A DNA stretch of 64,000 bases from Burkholderia pyrrocinia (GCF_001028665.1 NZ_CP011503.1:2108001-2172000), one strand, 5' to 3'; counted from the first letter of the stretch, positions 26,522 through 36,118 are shown. The notes: a model not told the origin generated them from the letters alone. Translations and numbers: made by a program.

Positions 26522-27469
26522 TCAGCGCTTGCGGCTGCGGGCGACCGTCAGTTCGTCGGACACGCTCTGCATCAGCGCGCACAACCACGCGATGTCGGTC
26601 GGACGGTCGGGCTGCGGATGCGTGAGCAGGTAGCTCTTGATGCGCGGGAACGGTACGGGCGGCGTGACGACGACGAGCGGCAGCAGCTGCGCATAGTGCG
26701 TCGCGAAGCGGCGCGTCGTCGTGAAGATCAGGTCCGACTGCAGCAGCACCTGAGGCACGATCCCGAAGTAAGGCAGCGTCGTCACGATGCGCCGTGTTAG
26801 GCGCGCACGCGCGAGGCCGATCTCGATCGCGTTGCGCTTGTCGCCGGTGTACGGCGTCGGCGCGACATGCGCGGCCGACGCATACGCTTCGCGCGTCAGC
26901 GGCACGCGCGCGAGCGGGTGCGCTTCGCGCATCAGGCACACGATCGTGTCGGAGAACAGGTCCTGGCGCGCGAACTGCGGATCAGGCTTCGGCCAGTTGC
27001 CGATCACGAGATCGAGTGCGCCCGATTCGAGCGCGCCCGCGTGGTCGAGCGCGGGATTCAGCGAATCGATTTCCAGATGCGCATGCGGCGCAGCGTCGCG
27101 AAAGCGCTCGATCAGCGTCGGCATGAAGAAATCGTTCAGGTAGTCGGGTGCGGCGACGCGGAACGTGCGCCGCGCGGACGACGGGTCGAAATCGCCGTGC
27201 GGCGTCGCGATGAAGTCGACCTCGCGCAGCGCGCGCTGCGCGGCTTCGAGCAGCGACGCGCCGTATTCGGTCGGCACCATCCCGGATTTGCCGCGCACGA
27301 GGATCGGGTCGTTCAGCGTCTCGCGCAGCTTGCGCAGCGCGGTGCTGATCGCGGGCTGGGTCTGGTTCAGCCGCAGCGCGGCCTGCGTGACGCTGCGCTC
27401 GAGCAGCAGCGTGCGCAATACGCGCACGAGCCAGATGTCGAGCGAGGCGGTACGGTCGTCGTCTTCCAT
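26522..27469 (-). CDS. LysR family transcriptional regulator
   Basis: A 315-residue regulator with an N-terminal helix-turn-helix (LLLERSVTQAALRLNQTQPAI at about residues 21-41) of the NodD/NahR-like branch, recognisable from DPILVRGKSGMVPTEYG. The C-terminal substrate-binding domain begins near residue 95 (RRTFRVAAPDYLNDFFMP). It lies 68 bp downstream of a DsbA-fold isomerase gene in the same orientation, so the two may be co-transcribed. The effector and targets are unknown. Confidence 0.88.
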   Translation of the reverse strand: MEDDDRTASLDIWLVRVLRTLLLERSVTQAALRLNQTQPAISTALRKLRETLNDPILVRGKSGMVPTEYGASLLEAAQRALREVDFIATPHGDFDPSSARRTFRVAAPDYLNDFFMPTLIERFRDAAPHAHLEIDSLNPALDHAGALESGALDLVIGNWPKPDPQFARQDLFSDTIVCLMREAHPLARVPLTREAYASAAHVAPTPYTGDKRNAIEIGLARARLTRRIVTTLPYFGIVPQVLLQSDLIFTTTRRFATHYAQLLPLVVVTPPVPFPRIKSYLLTHPQPDRPTDIAWLCALMQSVSDELTVARSRKR

Positions 27470-27537
27470 CGGTGCGGGTGATTCGGGAGAAGCGTAACCT
27501 TACCGCAGCCGCGCGTAGCCGGGCGTGATACCGGCCA

Positions 27538-28176
27538 TCACGCACGACCCTTCGGCAGCGCGCTGATCCGCTTGACCTCGCGCGATTCGAGCCAGGTCGG
27601 CGTGCGCGCGCAGTACAGCACCATCGGCAGCGCGTCCTCGCCCCAGAACAGCTGCTGGTTCATCCAGAACGTCGGCACGCCGAACGCGCCGAGCGCGATC
27701 GCGTCGGCGTTGTTGCGGGCCAGTTGCGCACTCGTTTCCTCGAATTCGATCAGCTCGTCGCCGTGGCCGACGCCGACGCGTTCGCACAGCGCCGCGAAAC
27801 CGTCCGGCGTCGACGGATCGTTGCCGTCGCGCCAGATGAAGCGGAATATCTCCAGCACCGTCCCGATATCGGCGCGCAGCGCGATCGCGAGGCGCAACAC
27901 CTTGTCGGAATCGAACGGGTGCGCGGGCGGCATCTTGAAGCGGATGCCGAGCTGTTCCGCGCGAAACAGCGCGTGACGGTACGTGAACACGCGCTTGGCC
28001 GGCACGTCGGCGCTCGGGCGTTGGCCCCAGTGGCGCTGCAGGTCGAGCAGCGATACGGCGATGGGCTCGAATGGCACGTCCGGCCACTTGTCGTGCTGTT
28101 CGAGCAGCAGATAGGAGAACGGCGACACGAAGTCGAAGAACCAGGCAGGCTGGGCGGTGTCGAGGCCGGTTGTCAT
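27538..28176 (-). CDS. 2-hydroxychromene-2-carboxylate isomerase-like, DsbA-fold (GST kappa) protein
   Basis: A 212-residue DsbA-fold protein. It begins with FFDFVSPFSYLLLEQ, where the Ser in SPFSY is the kappa-GST/HCCA isomerase catalytic residue and replaces the Cys of true disulfide oxidases. GVPTFWMN near residue 175 is the conserved cis-Pro loop and FWGEDALPMV the C-terminal signature. Such enzymes isomerise a glutathione-dependent intermediate of naphthalene breakdown, but many act on unknown aromatic compounds. ATG 28176 has a GGAG site directly upstream. Confidence 0.83.
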   Translation of the reverse strand: MTTGLDTAQPAWFFDFVSPFSYLLLEQHDKWPDVPFEPIAVSLLDLQRHWGQRPSADVPAKRVFTYRHALFRAEQLGIRFKMPPAHPFDSDKVLRLAIALRADIGTVLEIFRFIWRDGNDPSTPDGFAALCERVGVGHGDELIEFEETSAQLARNNADAIALGAFGVPTFWMNQQLFWGEDALPMVLYCARTPTWLESREVKRISALPKGRA

Positions 28177-28270
28177 GACGATCTCCAGAGGGTGGGGCGT
28201 GCGGCGCGTGGCGGCGGCCTTCATGTTACGCGGCGGCGCGCGCATGCAGCAATGATCGCGGATCGTCCGC

Positions 28271-29716
28271 TCATGCGGAACCGGGAGTCGCCCGGGGGGG
28301 ATCGCCGGCCGGCGGCCGTGCGACGTCGGCGCGCGCCTGCGGCTGGCCGCCGGTGCCCGGCGGGGCCGCCGGCGTGTCCTGGTCGTGCGCGGTGAGCCGT
28401 TCGCGCACGAAGCCGATGTGCTCGCGCAGCACGTAGAACTGCCCGGCGTACGCGAGCGGCATCTTCATCCGGTTCACGGCTTCCTCGATGTCGTCGAGCT
28501 CGTCGAGCAACTTGACGCGCTCGTCGGCCGTGTGCTCGCCGAGCGCGCTGCGCTCGAGCGCGATCAGCGCGCCGTACCAGCGGTAGATGCGCGAGCGCAC
28601 GCGCCAGCCGTACAGCGACGGCACGAGCCGCAGCCCGGGGATCAGCACGACGATCAGCGGCACGATCACGACGAGCAGCCGGTCGACGAGGCTCGCGACC
28701 CAGAACGGCAACCGCCGGTACAGGAAAGACTTGCCCGACTTGTAGTAGCGGGCGGCATCGTCGGACAGCGGGAAGCCGCGCGTGACGGACGACGGGAATT
28801 CACCCGCGTGCTGCAGGATCGTCGCGTGGCCGTGTACCTCGCGCGCGGCCTCGATCAGCAGGTCGGACAGCGCGGGGTGCAGCGAGTCGCGCGCGACCAG
28901 CTCGATCGTCGGCGCGACCGTATGGATGTCGGCGGGCGGCAGGTTCTGGCCGAGATCGTAGACGCCCATCGGCAGCGTGATCGCGGTCAGGTACGGGAAG
29001 CGCCGCGCGTACGCCTCGGCCTGCGTGAACGAATACACGTGCACGCCCGGCGCGCGGAACAGCTTCGCCATCACCGGGATCTGCGTCGAGTCGCCGGACA
29101 GGAACGCCGCGTCGATCTTGCCGTCGAGCAGCGCGGTCGCGGCGTCCTCGCCGGCGGTCGGCAGCAGCTCGGTCGGGCCGCCCGGCACGATGCCGTTCAT
29201 CTTCAGCAGCGCAAGGCTCAGCTCGCGCGCGCCGCTGCCTTCCGCACCGAGCGCGAGCCGCTTGCCCTTGAAGTCGGACAGGCGCGCGACGACCGGGCCG
29301 CGGTACATGATCGCGAGCGGCACGTAGCCGATGCTGCCGAGCGACACGAGTTGCTCGTCGCGCTCCTTCGGGCCGATGCCGCTCTGCACGAAACCGACGT
29401 CGACCGGCGCGCTCGGGTTCGACAGCCGCGCGAGGTTCTGCGCGGACCCTTCGGACGATTCGACGTCGAGCGTGACGCCGTTCTTCGCGAGGATGGCCTT
29501 GTATTTCTGCGCGGCGTTCCAGTACGTGCTGCCGGGCGGCCCGGCCGAGATCACGAGCGTGGACGGCGGCGCCGGCTGGATCAGCCTGACCGCGAGCCAG
29601 ACGGCCGCGCCCGCGAGCAGCACGGTGGGGCCGATCGACAGCGCGAGGTCGCGCCACGACACCGCGACGAAGCGGGCGAGGATGCGGCGAGGCGGGCGAG
29701 GGCTGGCAGGCTTCAT
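28271..29716 (-). CDS. Membrane-anchored TAXI family solute-binding protein
   Basis: A 481-residue protein. An N-terminal membrane helix (about residues 25-46) leads to a periplasmic TRAP-associated TAXI domain (TLVISAGPPGSTYWNAAQKY at 53-72; GSAQNLARLSN; KGKRLALGAEGSGAREL). A second membrane helix follows (about 344-362), then a ~110-residue cytoplasmic tail that is helical and ends in a Pro/Ala-rich segment. Classical TAXI proteins are free periplasmic receptors beside DctQM permease genes; here neither permease gene is adjacent. It may be a sensor or may pair with a distant TRAP permease. Confidence 0.82.
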   Translation of the reverse strand: MKPASPRPPRRILARFVAVSWRDLALSIGPTVLLAGAAVWLAVRLIQPAPPSTLVISAGPPGSTYWNAAQKYKAILAKNGVTLDVESSEGSAQNLARLSNPSAPVDVGFVQSGIGPKERDEQLVSLGSIGYVPLAIMYRGPVVARLSDFKGKRLALGAEGSGARELSLALLKMNGIVPGGPTELLPTAGEDAATALLDGKIDAAFLSGDSTQIPVMAKLFRAPGVHVYSFTQAEAYARRFPYLTAITLPMGVYDLGQNLPPADIHTVAPTIELVARDSLHPALSDLLIEAAREVHGHATILQHAGEFPSSVTRGFPLSDDAARYYKSGKSFLYRRLPFWVASLVDRLLVVIVPLIVVLIPGLRLVPSLYGWRVRSRIYRWYGALIALERSALGEHTADERVKLLDELDDIEEAVNRMKMPLAYAGQFYVLREHIGFVRERLTAHDQDTPAAPPGTGGQPQARADVARPPAGDPPRATPGSA

Positions 29717-30146
29717 GGGATCGGCGGATGACGCTGGCGTGACGCATCGATGACGGTCGTCGCGGACGATGCGGATTCTCGCGGCGATGGTACCCGGTTT
29801 CGCCGTGCGTGCGCGAGTCGGGCGCCGCGGCGCGGCTCCGTGGCGACAGCGGCGGGCGGCGCCGCGTCAAAAGCTTTGCGCTTCCGCGGGCGCTGGATTA
29901 CATTGTGCGACGCAGCCGCGCCCGATTCGCGCGCGACCCGGCACACAATGAGACCGGGCGCGTACGGCCGGCGGCTGCCCGGCCCGGCCGGCCCGCTATC
30001 GCGCGCGCCGGCTGCCGGCCCGTCTCGCCTCTCTCGCATCGCCGTGGAAATCACCGGCTGTCCCGCCCGTTCGCGCGCGGGACGGCTGTCTTTGGGGGTA
30101 TCCGGCCGTACTGTGCACGGCCGTTCCGGAGTTACAAGGAGATAGC
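29717..30146. other. Divergent intergenic region between TAXI and BON genes
   Basis: About 430 bp without a convincing gene; several overlapping open frames are arginine/alanine-rich composition artefacts. It must contain both promoters. A good ribosome site (AAGGAGATAGC) precedes the BON gene at 30147. No other clear signal was found. Confidence 0.4.
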
Positions 30147-30512
30147 ATGAAGTCGATCGTGTTGAGAGCGTTGGGCGTCGCCGCAGTGGCGGCCTGTCTG
30201 TCGGGCAGCGTGTATGCGCAGTCGAGCGATGCGGCGGCCACCGAAGCGCCGGCGGCCGCGACGAGCGCGCCGAAGGCCGCCGCGAAAACCGCGAAGAAGG
30301 CGAGCCGCAAGCTCGGCTACGCGGTGCGCAAGGCGATTTCGAAGGAACCCGGCGTGAATGTGTCGAACCTCGTCGTGCGTTCGAAGGGCGGCGAGATCAC
30401 GCTGGAGGGCACGATGCCCGAACAGGCACAGATCGACAAGGCCGAAGCCGCAGCCAAGGACGTGAAGGGCGTGACGTCGGTCACGAACAAGCTGACGGTC
30501 CAGCAGCAGTAA
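30147..30512 (+). CDS. BON domain periplasmic protein
   Basis: A 121-residue exported protein with a signal peptide (cleavage after VYA, about residue 24), an Ala/Lys-rich linker, and one BON domain (about 53-118) with the pattern LGYAVRKAISKEPGVNVSNLVV, KGGEITLEGTMP and VKGVTSVTNKLTV. BON domains bind phospholipid or the inner face of the outer membrane, and such proteins (OsmY-like) are often induced by osmotic or envelope stress. A strong AAGGAG site precedes the ATG. A GC-rich hairpin follows at 30558-30582. Confidence 0.88.
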   Translation: MKSIVLRALGVAAVAACLSGSVYAQSSDAAATEAPAAATSAPKAAAKTAKKASRKLGYAVRKAISKEPGVNVSNLVVRSKGGEITLEGTMPEQAQIDKAEAAAKDVKGVTSVTNKLTVQQQ

Positions 30513-30557
30513 TGCCGGGCGGCGGCGCGCGAGCGCCGCGTGCGCCCGTTTTCAGGC

Positions 30558-30582
30558 GGGCCCCGGCATCCCGGGGCCCGTT
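30558..30582 (+). terminator. Probable terminator after the BON gene
   Basis: Perfect 9-bp stem GGGCCCCGG / CCGGGGCCC (30558-30566 and 30571-30579) with a CATC loop; the T-tail (GTTTGCG) is weak. Confidence 0.55.
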
Positions 30583-30650
30583 TGCGCTTCAGAGGCCGCG
30601 AACCGCGTGCGACGCGGCGGCGGACCGATAACGATATCGAGAGGGCGGCG

Positions 30651-32738
30651 ATGACGAGACTCGGGTGGGGCAGGCGGATGGTTTTCGGCGCGGCGCTGGC
30701 TGCGGTCGCGGTGCTCGGCGCCTGCAACGGCAACGAGTCGGGCGAGCGCAACCGGCTGCCCGGCTTCGTGTCCGGCAGCGTGCGCACGACGGCCTACGAC
30801 GGCGCGAGCGACGACCTGCTGACGGCAGGCCTCGGCAAGACGGGCCTCGCGGCGGCAGCGCCCGGTTTTGCGAATCCGTCCCGGCCGACGAGCGCCGAGC
30901 TGCGCCGTCTCGCGATCTGGTCGAACTACCGCGCGCTCGTCGACATGAGCGCGAACGGCGGCTACGGCCGCTTCTGGGGGCCGAACGTCGACCTCGCCGG
31001 CAACGACACGCTTGGCGAAGGCAAGATCCCCGGCACCGAATATCTCGCGTATTCCGACGACGGCAGCGGCAGCAAGAACGTGACGCTGCTCGTGCAGGTG
31101 CCCGCCAGCTTCGATCCCGCGCAGCCGTGCATCGTCACCGCGACGTCGTCGGGCTCGCGCGGCGTGTACGGCGCGATCTCCGCGGCCGGCGAGTGGGCGC
31201 TCAAGCGCGGCTGCGCGGTCGCGTACAACGACAAGGGCGGCGGCAACGGCGCGCACGAGCTCGGTTCCGATACGGTCACGCTGATCGACGGCACGCTCGC
31301 CAACGCGGTGCTCGCCGGCACCGCCAGCCTGTTCACCGCGAACGTGACGAGCGGCGATCTCGCCGCGTTCAACAGCCGTTTCCCGAACCGCTATGCGTTC
31401 AAGCACGCGCATTCGCAGCAGAATCCCGAGCAGGACTGGGGGCGCGTGACGCTGCAGGCGGTCGAGTTCGCGTACTGGGCGCTCAACGAGCAGTTCGGAC
31501 CGCCGATCGACGGCTCGCATCACGGCGTGCGCTATCGCGCGGGCGACATCACGACGATCGCCGCGTCCGTCAGCAACGGCGGCGGCGCGTCGCTCGCGGC
31601 GGCCGAGCAGGACAACCGCGGCTGGATTACCGCGGTCGTGGTCGGCGAACCGCAGATCAACGTGCGGATGGCGCCGAACGCGATCGTGCGCACGGGCGGC
31701 CAGCCCGTGCCGTCGTTCGGCCGGCCGCTGGCCGACTACGCGACGCTCGCGAACCTGCTGCAGCCGTGCGCGGCCGCGTCGGCGTCGCTTGCCGACGCGC
31801 CGTACCTGAGCGCGCTGCCGGCCGCGACCACGCAGTCGATCCGCACGCAGCGCTGCGCGACGCTCGCCGCGGCCGGGCTCGTGTCGGGCGCCGACACGCA
31901 GAGCCAGGCCGCCGACGCGCTCGCGCAGCTCCACGCGGCCGGCTACCTGGCCGATTCCGACCTGCTGCAGGCGCCGATGTGGGATTCGCAGGCGATTCCG
32001 GCGATCGCGGTCACCTATGCGAACGCGTACACGCGCTCGCGCGTCACCGACAACCTGTGCAATTTCAGCTTCGCGACGACGAACGCGGCGACGGGTGCGG
32101 TCGCGCCGCCCGCCGCGTCGCCGATGCCGGCCGTGTTCGGCGTCGGCAACGGCGTGCCGCCGACGGCCGGCATCAACCTCGTGTTCAACACGGGCGCGGG
32201 CGTCGACCACCGGCTCGCGACACCCGATGCGAGCTTCGCGGGCGCGCTGTGCCTGCGCCAGCTCTGGACGAACGGGATGCTCGGGATGCCCGCGAACGTC
32301 GACGCGGTGCGCGTGAACGCGAACCTGCAGGGCAAGCCGGCGATCATCGTGCAGGGCCGCAGCGACGCGCTCGTGCCGGTGAACCACGCATCGCGCGCGT
32401 ACGTCGCGCAGAACGGCATCAGCGAAGGCGGGCGCAGCCAGCTCGTGTTCTACGAGGTGACGAACGGCCAGCACTTCGACGCGTTCCTGCCCGTCGCGGG
32501 CTTCGACACGCGCTTCGTGCCGGTCCACTACTACGACCTGCAGGCGCTGAACCTGATGTGGCGGCACCTGAAGAACGGCGTGCCGCTGCCGCCGTCGCAG
32601 GTGATCCGCACGGTGCCGCGCGGCGGCACGCCGGGCGCCGCGCCCGCGCTGACGAGTGCGAACCTGCCGCCGATCTCGGCCGCGCCCGGCGCGAACGCGA
32701 TCACGACCGGCGCCGGCGCGATCGACGTGCCGCTCTGA
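30651..32738 (+). CDS. D-(-)-3-hydroxybutyrate oligomer hydrolase
   Basis: A 695-residue hydrolase that cleaves 3-hydroxybutyrate oligomers released from polyhydroxybutyrate. I recognise the full-length Burkholderia/Ralstonia 3HB-oligomer hydrolase from several stretches (for example WSNYRALVDMSANGGYGRFW and YNDKGGGNGAHELG). The active-site Ser is in SVSNGGGAS near residue 307. The N-terminus is a lipoprotein-type signal with the lipobox LGAC (Cys25), suggesting membrane anchoring, though family members are described as secreted or cytoplasmic. ATG 30651 follows GAGGGCGGCG. A strong terminator follows. Confidence 0.93.
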   Translation: MTRLGWGRRMVFGAALAAVAVLGACNGNESGERNRLPGFVSGSVRTTAYDGASDDLLTAGLGKTGLAAAAPGFANPSRPTSAELRRLAIWSNYRALVDMSANGGYGRFWGPNVDLAGNDTLGEGKIPGTEYLAYSDDGSGSKNVTLLVQVPASFDPAQPCIVTATSSGSRGVYGAISAAGEWALKRGCAVAYNDKGGGNGAHELGSDTVTLIDGTLANAVLAGTASLFTANVTSGDLAAFNSRFPNRYAFKHAHSQQNPEQDWGRVTLQAVEFAYWALNEQFGPPIDGSHHGVRYRAGDITTIAASVSNGGGASLAAAEQDNRGWITAVVVGEPQINVRMAPNAIVRTGGQPVPSFGRPLADYATLANLLQPCAAASASLADAPYLSALPAATTQSIRTQRCATLAAAGLVSGADTQSQAADALAQLHAAGYLADSDLLQAPMWDSQAIPAIAVTYANAYTRSRVTDNLCNFSFATTNAATGAVAPPAASPMPAVFGVGNGVPPTAGINLVFNTGAGVDHRLATPDASFAGALCLRQLWTNGMLGMPANVDAVRVNANLQGKPAIIVQGRSDALVPVNHASRAYVAQNGISEGGRSQLVFYEVTNGQHFDAFLPVAGFDTRFVPVHYYDLQALNLMWRHLKNGVPLPPSQVIRTVPRGGTPGAAPALTSANLPPISAAPGANAITTGAGAIDVPL

Positions 32739-32763
32739 CGGCGCCCGCCGCGCCGCCATCACG

Positions 32764-32796
32764 AAGCCGGACAGCCGTCCGGCTTTTTCTTTTTCT
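32764..32796 (+). terminator. Rho-independent terminator of the 3HB-oligomer hydrolase gene
   Basis: Perfect 9-bp stem AAGCCGGAC / GTCCGGCTT (32764-32772 and 32777-32785) with loop AGCC, then a T-rich tail to 32796. Confidence 0.9.
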
Positions 32797-33351
32797 CGTC
32801 GCTGGAATCGGTCCCGTGCCGCCTTTTATCCGAATGGCGAGCGTCGTAACAAATTATTACTTTACGGCGGTAAATCCGGAACCTATTATGCGCCGGTATT
32901 TTCACTTAATTTAATAAATTCCAGATACGAGATATTCCTTTCCGTTTGGTTAATCGATCCTTTCGATTTTATTAAATCGGCTCGAGCTGCGATTGGTCGC
33001 CGTTTTGCGATTAATCGGCATCTCGCCGGCGGGGATTGTTCGTCTGTTTAAAGCGGAGCCGCCTTATCGGGCGGGCTTTGCGGGGCATGCTTTTGCCGTC
33101 GATTTTGTGCGCGTGCGGATAGGCGAAATGAATTCGCATTGCCGCGGATTATTGAATTGTCGTTTGCAATGGAATTGATTCCATTGTGCAGTCGCAAAAA
33201 CATGGGTGGGGTAAATCGTGCCGATCGGTATTCACCGATCCGGTAAAAAACTCGGAGTGCGTCGCATAACGAATGCATTCCCGGTGCGGAGCGCCGGCGC
33301 AAACGATCCTTTGCGGCCGGCGGTATTTATCGTTCTGTTCGAGAGGCAATA
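32797..33351. other. AT-rich intergenic region upstream of the S10 peptidase
   Basis: About 550 bp with markedly lower GC than the rest of the window and no convincing gene; the open frames here have no ribosome site and no family resemblance. It probably holds the promoter of the carboxypeptidase, whose ATG at 33352 is preceded by GAGAGG. This composition is the kind recognised by H-NS-like silencers in Burkholderia (inference). Confidence 0.45.
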
Positions 33352-35181
33352 ATGACGACACGGAAGTCCTTGAAAGACGGTTTCGCGCTATTCGGAACGA
33401 CTCTGAGCGTGCCGCTCGCCGCAGCCGCGGCTGCAGCGCTGCTCGTCACGGGGTGCGGCGGCGACGACGGGCCGAGCCCGGCCGCATCGGCCGCCGCCGC
33501 GGCGGCGACGTCCAACGGCAGCACGACGGCCAGCACCAACGCAACGGCCGCAGCCGACCAGCCGTACGTCGACAACGACGTGTACGGCACCGGGCCGAAC
33601 GACGCGGTCACGGATTCGACGGAAGGCGCCGCGGTCGTGCACCGCCAGGTCACGATCGGCGGCAAGACCGTCAAGTACACGGCCACCACGGGCCACCTGA
33701 CGACGATCGATCCGATCACGTCGGCGCCGAACGCGAAGATGTTCTACGTCGCATACACGCAGGACAATCCGGACCCGTCGAAGCCGCGCCCGGTCACGTT
33801 CTTCTACAACGGCGGCCCCGGCTCGTCGTCGGTCTACCTGATGCTCGGGTCGTTCGGGCCGAAGCGGCTGCAGTCGTCGTTCCCGAATTTCACGCCGCCT
33901 GCGCCGTACAAGCTGCTCGACAACCCCGACAGCCTGCTCGACCGCACCGACCTCGTGTTCATCAACCCGGTCGGCACCGGTTATTCGGCGGCGATCGCCC
34001 CGGCGAAGAACAAGGACTTCTGGGGCACCGACCAGGACGCGCGCTCGATCGACCGCTTCATTCAGCGCTACCTGACCAAGTATTCGCGCTGGAACTCGCC
34101 GAAGTTCCTGTTCGGCGAGTCGTACGGCACCGCGCGCAGCGCGGTCGTGTCGTGGGTGCTGCATGAGGACGGCATCGACCTGAACGGGATCACGCTGCAG
34201 TCGTCGATCCTCGACTACGCGAACGCGCTGTCCGCGCCGGGCATCTTCCCGACGCTCGCGGCCGATGCGTTCTACTGGAAGAAGACGACGGTCAACCCGA
34301 CGCCGGCCGATCTCGACGCGTACATGGTCCAGGCCCGCGCCTACGCGGACAACACGCTCGCGCCGCTCGCGCAGAAGCCGAACCCGCAGGACGGCGGCTT
34401 CGTGAACGTGCGGCTGAACCTGAACCTGCAGACCGCGCAGCAGATGGGTTCGTACATCGGCACGGACCCGACGTCGCTGATCCAGACCTTCGGCAACCCG
34501 GCCGCGCTCGGCAACGTGCCGTCGTCGAACGACAACCCGCCGTACACGTTCTTCCTGACGCTCGTGCCGGGCACGCAGATCGGCCAGTACGACGGTCGCG
34601 CGAACTTCACGGGCAAGGGAATCGCGCCGTACATCCTGCCGAACTCGGGCAGCAACGATCCGTCGATCACGAACGTCGGCGGCGCGTACACGGTGCTGTG
34701 GAACAGCTATATCAACACCGACCTCAAGTACACGTCGACGTCGTCGTTCGTGGACCTGAACGACCAGGTCTTCAACAACTGGGACTTCAGCCACACGGAC
34801 CCGACCGGCGCGAACAGGGGCGGCGGCAATACGCTGTACACGGCCGGCGACCTCGCGTCGACGATGAGCGTGAACCCGGACCTGAAGGTGCTGTCGGCGA
34901 ACGGCTATTTCGATGCGGTCACGCCGTTCCACCAGACGGAGCTGACGCTCGCGCAGATGCCACTCGATCCGGCGATCAAGGCGCAGAACCTGACGATCAA
35001 GAACTACCCGTCGGGCCACATGATCTACCTGAACGACGCGTCGCGGACCGCGCTGAAGGGCGATCTCGGCAACTTCTACGACGGCATCCTCGCGAACCGC
35101 ACCGCGCTGCAGCGCGTGCTGAAGCTGCAGGCGCGCACGCAGCAGCTCAAGCAGCAGCAACTGAAGCAGCAGGGGCAGTAA
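33352..35181 (+). CDS. Peptidase S10 (serine carboxypeptidase) lipoprotein
   Basis: A 609-residue exported serine carboxypeptidase. The signal ends in a lipobox VTGC (Cys35), so it is probably anchored to a membrane, followed by an Ala/Ser/Thr-rich linker (36-70). The S10 landmarks are all present: FFYNGGPGSSSVYLM (oxyanion region), the nucleophile in FGESYGTARS, the catalytic Asp in ANGYFDAVTPFHQ, and the catalytic His in YPSGHMIYLN. It removes C-terminal residues from peptides, usually at acidic pH. The C-terminus is Gln/Lys-rich (QLKQQQLKQQGQ). It is a single-gene unit with its own terminator. Confidence 0.92.
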   Translation: MTTRKSLKDGFALFGTTLSVPLAAAAAAALLVTGCGGDDGPSPAASAAAAAATSNGSTTASTNATAAADQPYVDNDVYGTGPNDAVTDSTEGAAVVHRQVTIGGKTVKYTATTGHLTTIDPITSAPNAKMFYVAYTQDNPDPSKPRPVTFFYNGGPGSSSVYLMLGSFGPKRLQSSFPNFTPPAPYKLLDNPDSLLDRTDLVFINPVGTGYSAAIAPAKNKDFWGTDQDARSIDRFIQRYLTKYSRWNSPKFLFGESYGTARSAVVSWVLHEDGIDLNGITLQSSILDYANALSAPGIFPTLAADAFYWKKTTVNPTPADLDAYMVQARAYADNTLAPLAQKPNPQDGGFVNVRLNLNLQTAQQMGSYIGTDPTSLIQTFGNPAALGNVPSSNDNPPYTFFLTLVPGTQIGQYDGRANFTGKGIAPYILPNSGSNDPSITNVGGAYTVLWNSYINTDLKYTSTSSFVDLNDQVFNNWDFSHTDPTGANRGGGNTLYTAGDLASTMSVNPDLKVLSANGYFDAVTPFHQTELTLAQMPLDPAIKAQNLTIKNYPSGHMIYLNDASRTALKGDLGNFYDGILANRTALQRVLKLQARTQQLKQQQLKQQGQ

Positions 35182-35216
35182 GCGCGGCGGGCGGCTCGCC
35201 CGGCCCCGGATGGACG

Positions 35217-35253
35217 ACAGCCCGATCGGCGCAGGCCGGTCGGGCTGTTTTTT
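35217..35253 (+). terminator. Rho-independent terminator of the S10 peptidase gene
   Basis: A 14-bp stem, ACAGCCCGATCGGC with GCCGGTCGGGCTGT (one wobble pair), 35217-35230 and 35235-35248, loop GCAG, followed by a run of Ts. Confidence 0.92.
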
Positions 35254-35329
35254 GCAGTGGGCGACGGGCCGGCGCGTCGTGCGCCGACTGGGAGCGGAGT
35301 TACGCCGGAGGAAAGGGCGGCCGGGCCGC

Positions 35330-36118
35330 TTACGCGAGCACGAGCCGCACGCCGACCGCGACGAGCGTCGCGGCGAGCAGGTTGCGCAGCAGCCGCTCGG
35401 GCGCGCGCGCCGACAGCAGGCTGCCGAGCACGATGCCGGGCAGCGAGCCGAGCAGCAGCGACAGCAGCATCGACCAGTCGACCGAGCCGAGCAGCCAGTG
35501 GCCCATGCCCGCGACGAGCGTGAGCGGCACCGCGTGCGCGATGTCGGAGCCGACGATGCGGGTCGTCGCGAGCGCCGGATACAGCAGCAGGAGCACGGTG
35601 ACGCCGATCGCACCGGCGCCGACCGACGTCATCGACACGAGCACGCCGAGCACGGCGCCCGTGAGCACGGTCGACCACAGCGTGCGCGCGGGGCTCGGCG
35701 CGAGCGGGTTGCGCGCGGCGAACGCGGTGAGCTGCGGCCGGAAGATCAGCGCGAGCGACGTGAGCAGCAGCGCGATACCGAGCACGAGCTGGATCATCCG
35801 CGCGGTGCCCGGCGTGTTCATCCCGTGCGTGTGCAGCCACCACAGCGTGAGCGCCGCGGCCGGGACGCTGCCCGCCGCGAGCCGGCCCGTGATGCGCCAG
35901 TCGATCGATCCCTTCAGGCCGTGGACGAGCGTGCCGGTGGCCTTGGTCGCGGCCGCGTACAGCAGGTCGGTGCCGACCGCCGTCGCGGGGTGGACGCCGA
36001 ACAGCAGCACGAGGATCGGCGTCATCAGCGAACCGCCGCCAACGCCCGTCAGGCCGACGAGGATGCCGACGAACAGGCCGGACAGGGAGTACAGCAGATC
36101 GATATGGGGAAGCGACAT
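35330..36118 (-). CDS. TauE/SafE family (TSUP) permease
   Basis: A 262-residue inner-membrane protein with about eight helices in two TauE/SafE repeats. The first repeat contains FVGILVGLTGVGGGSLMTP (residues 13-31), the second VLVSMTSVGAGAIGVT, both matching the family's glycine-rich signature. Family members move sulfite, sulfoacetate, taurine-derived or other organic anions. No sulfur-metabolism gene is adjacent. ATG 36118 is preferred over an in-frame start 23 codons upstream, which would add an arginine-rich non-family segment. Confidence 0.88.
   Translation of the reverse strand: MSLPHIDLLYSLSGLFVGILVGLTGVGGGSLMTPILVLLFGVHPATAVGTDLLYAAATKATGTLVHGLKGSIDWRITGRLAAGSVPAAALTLWWLHTHGMNTPGTARMIQLVLGIALLLTSLALIFRPQLTAFAARNPLAPSPARTLWSTVLTGAVLGVLVSMTSVGAGAIGVTVLLLLYPALATTRIVGSDIAHAVPLTLVAGMGHWLLGSVDWSMLLSLLLGSLPGIVLGSLLSARAPERLLRNLLAATLVAVGVRLVLA

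Noticed and set aside
32993..33178. Small ORF in the AT-rich region before the S10 gene
   Set aside because: No ribosome site, no conserved features, and codon use unlike the genome.
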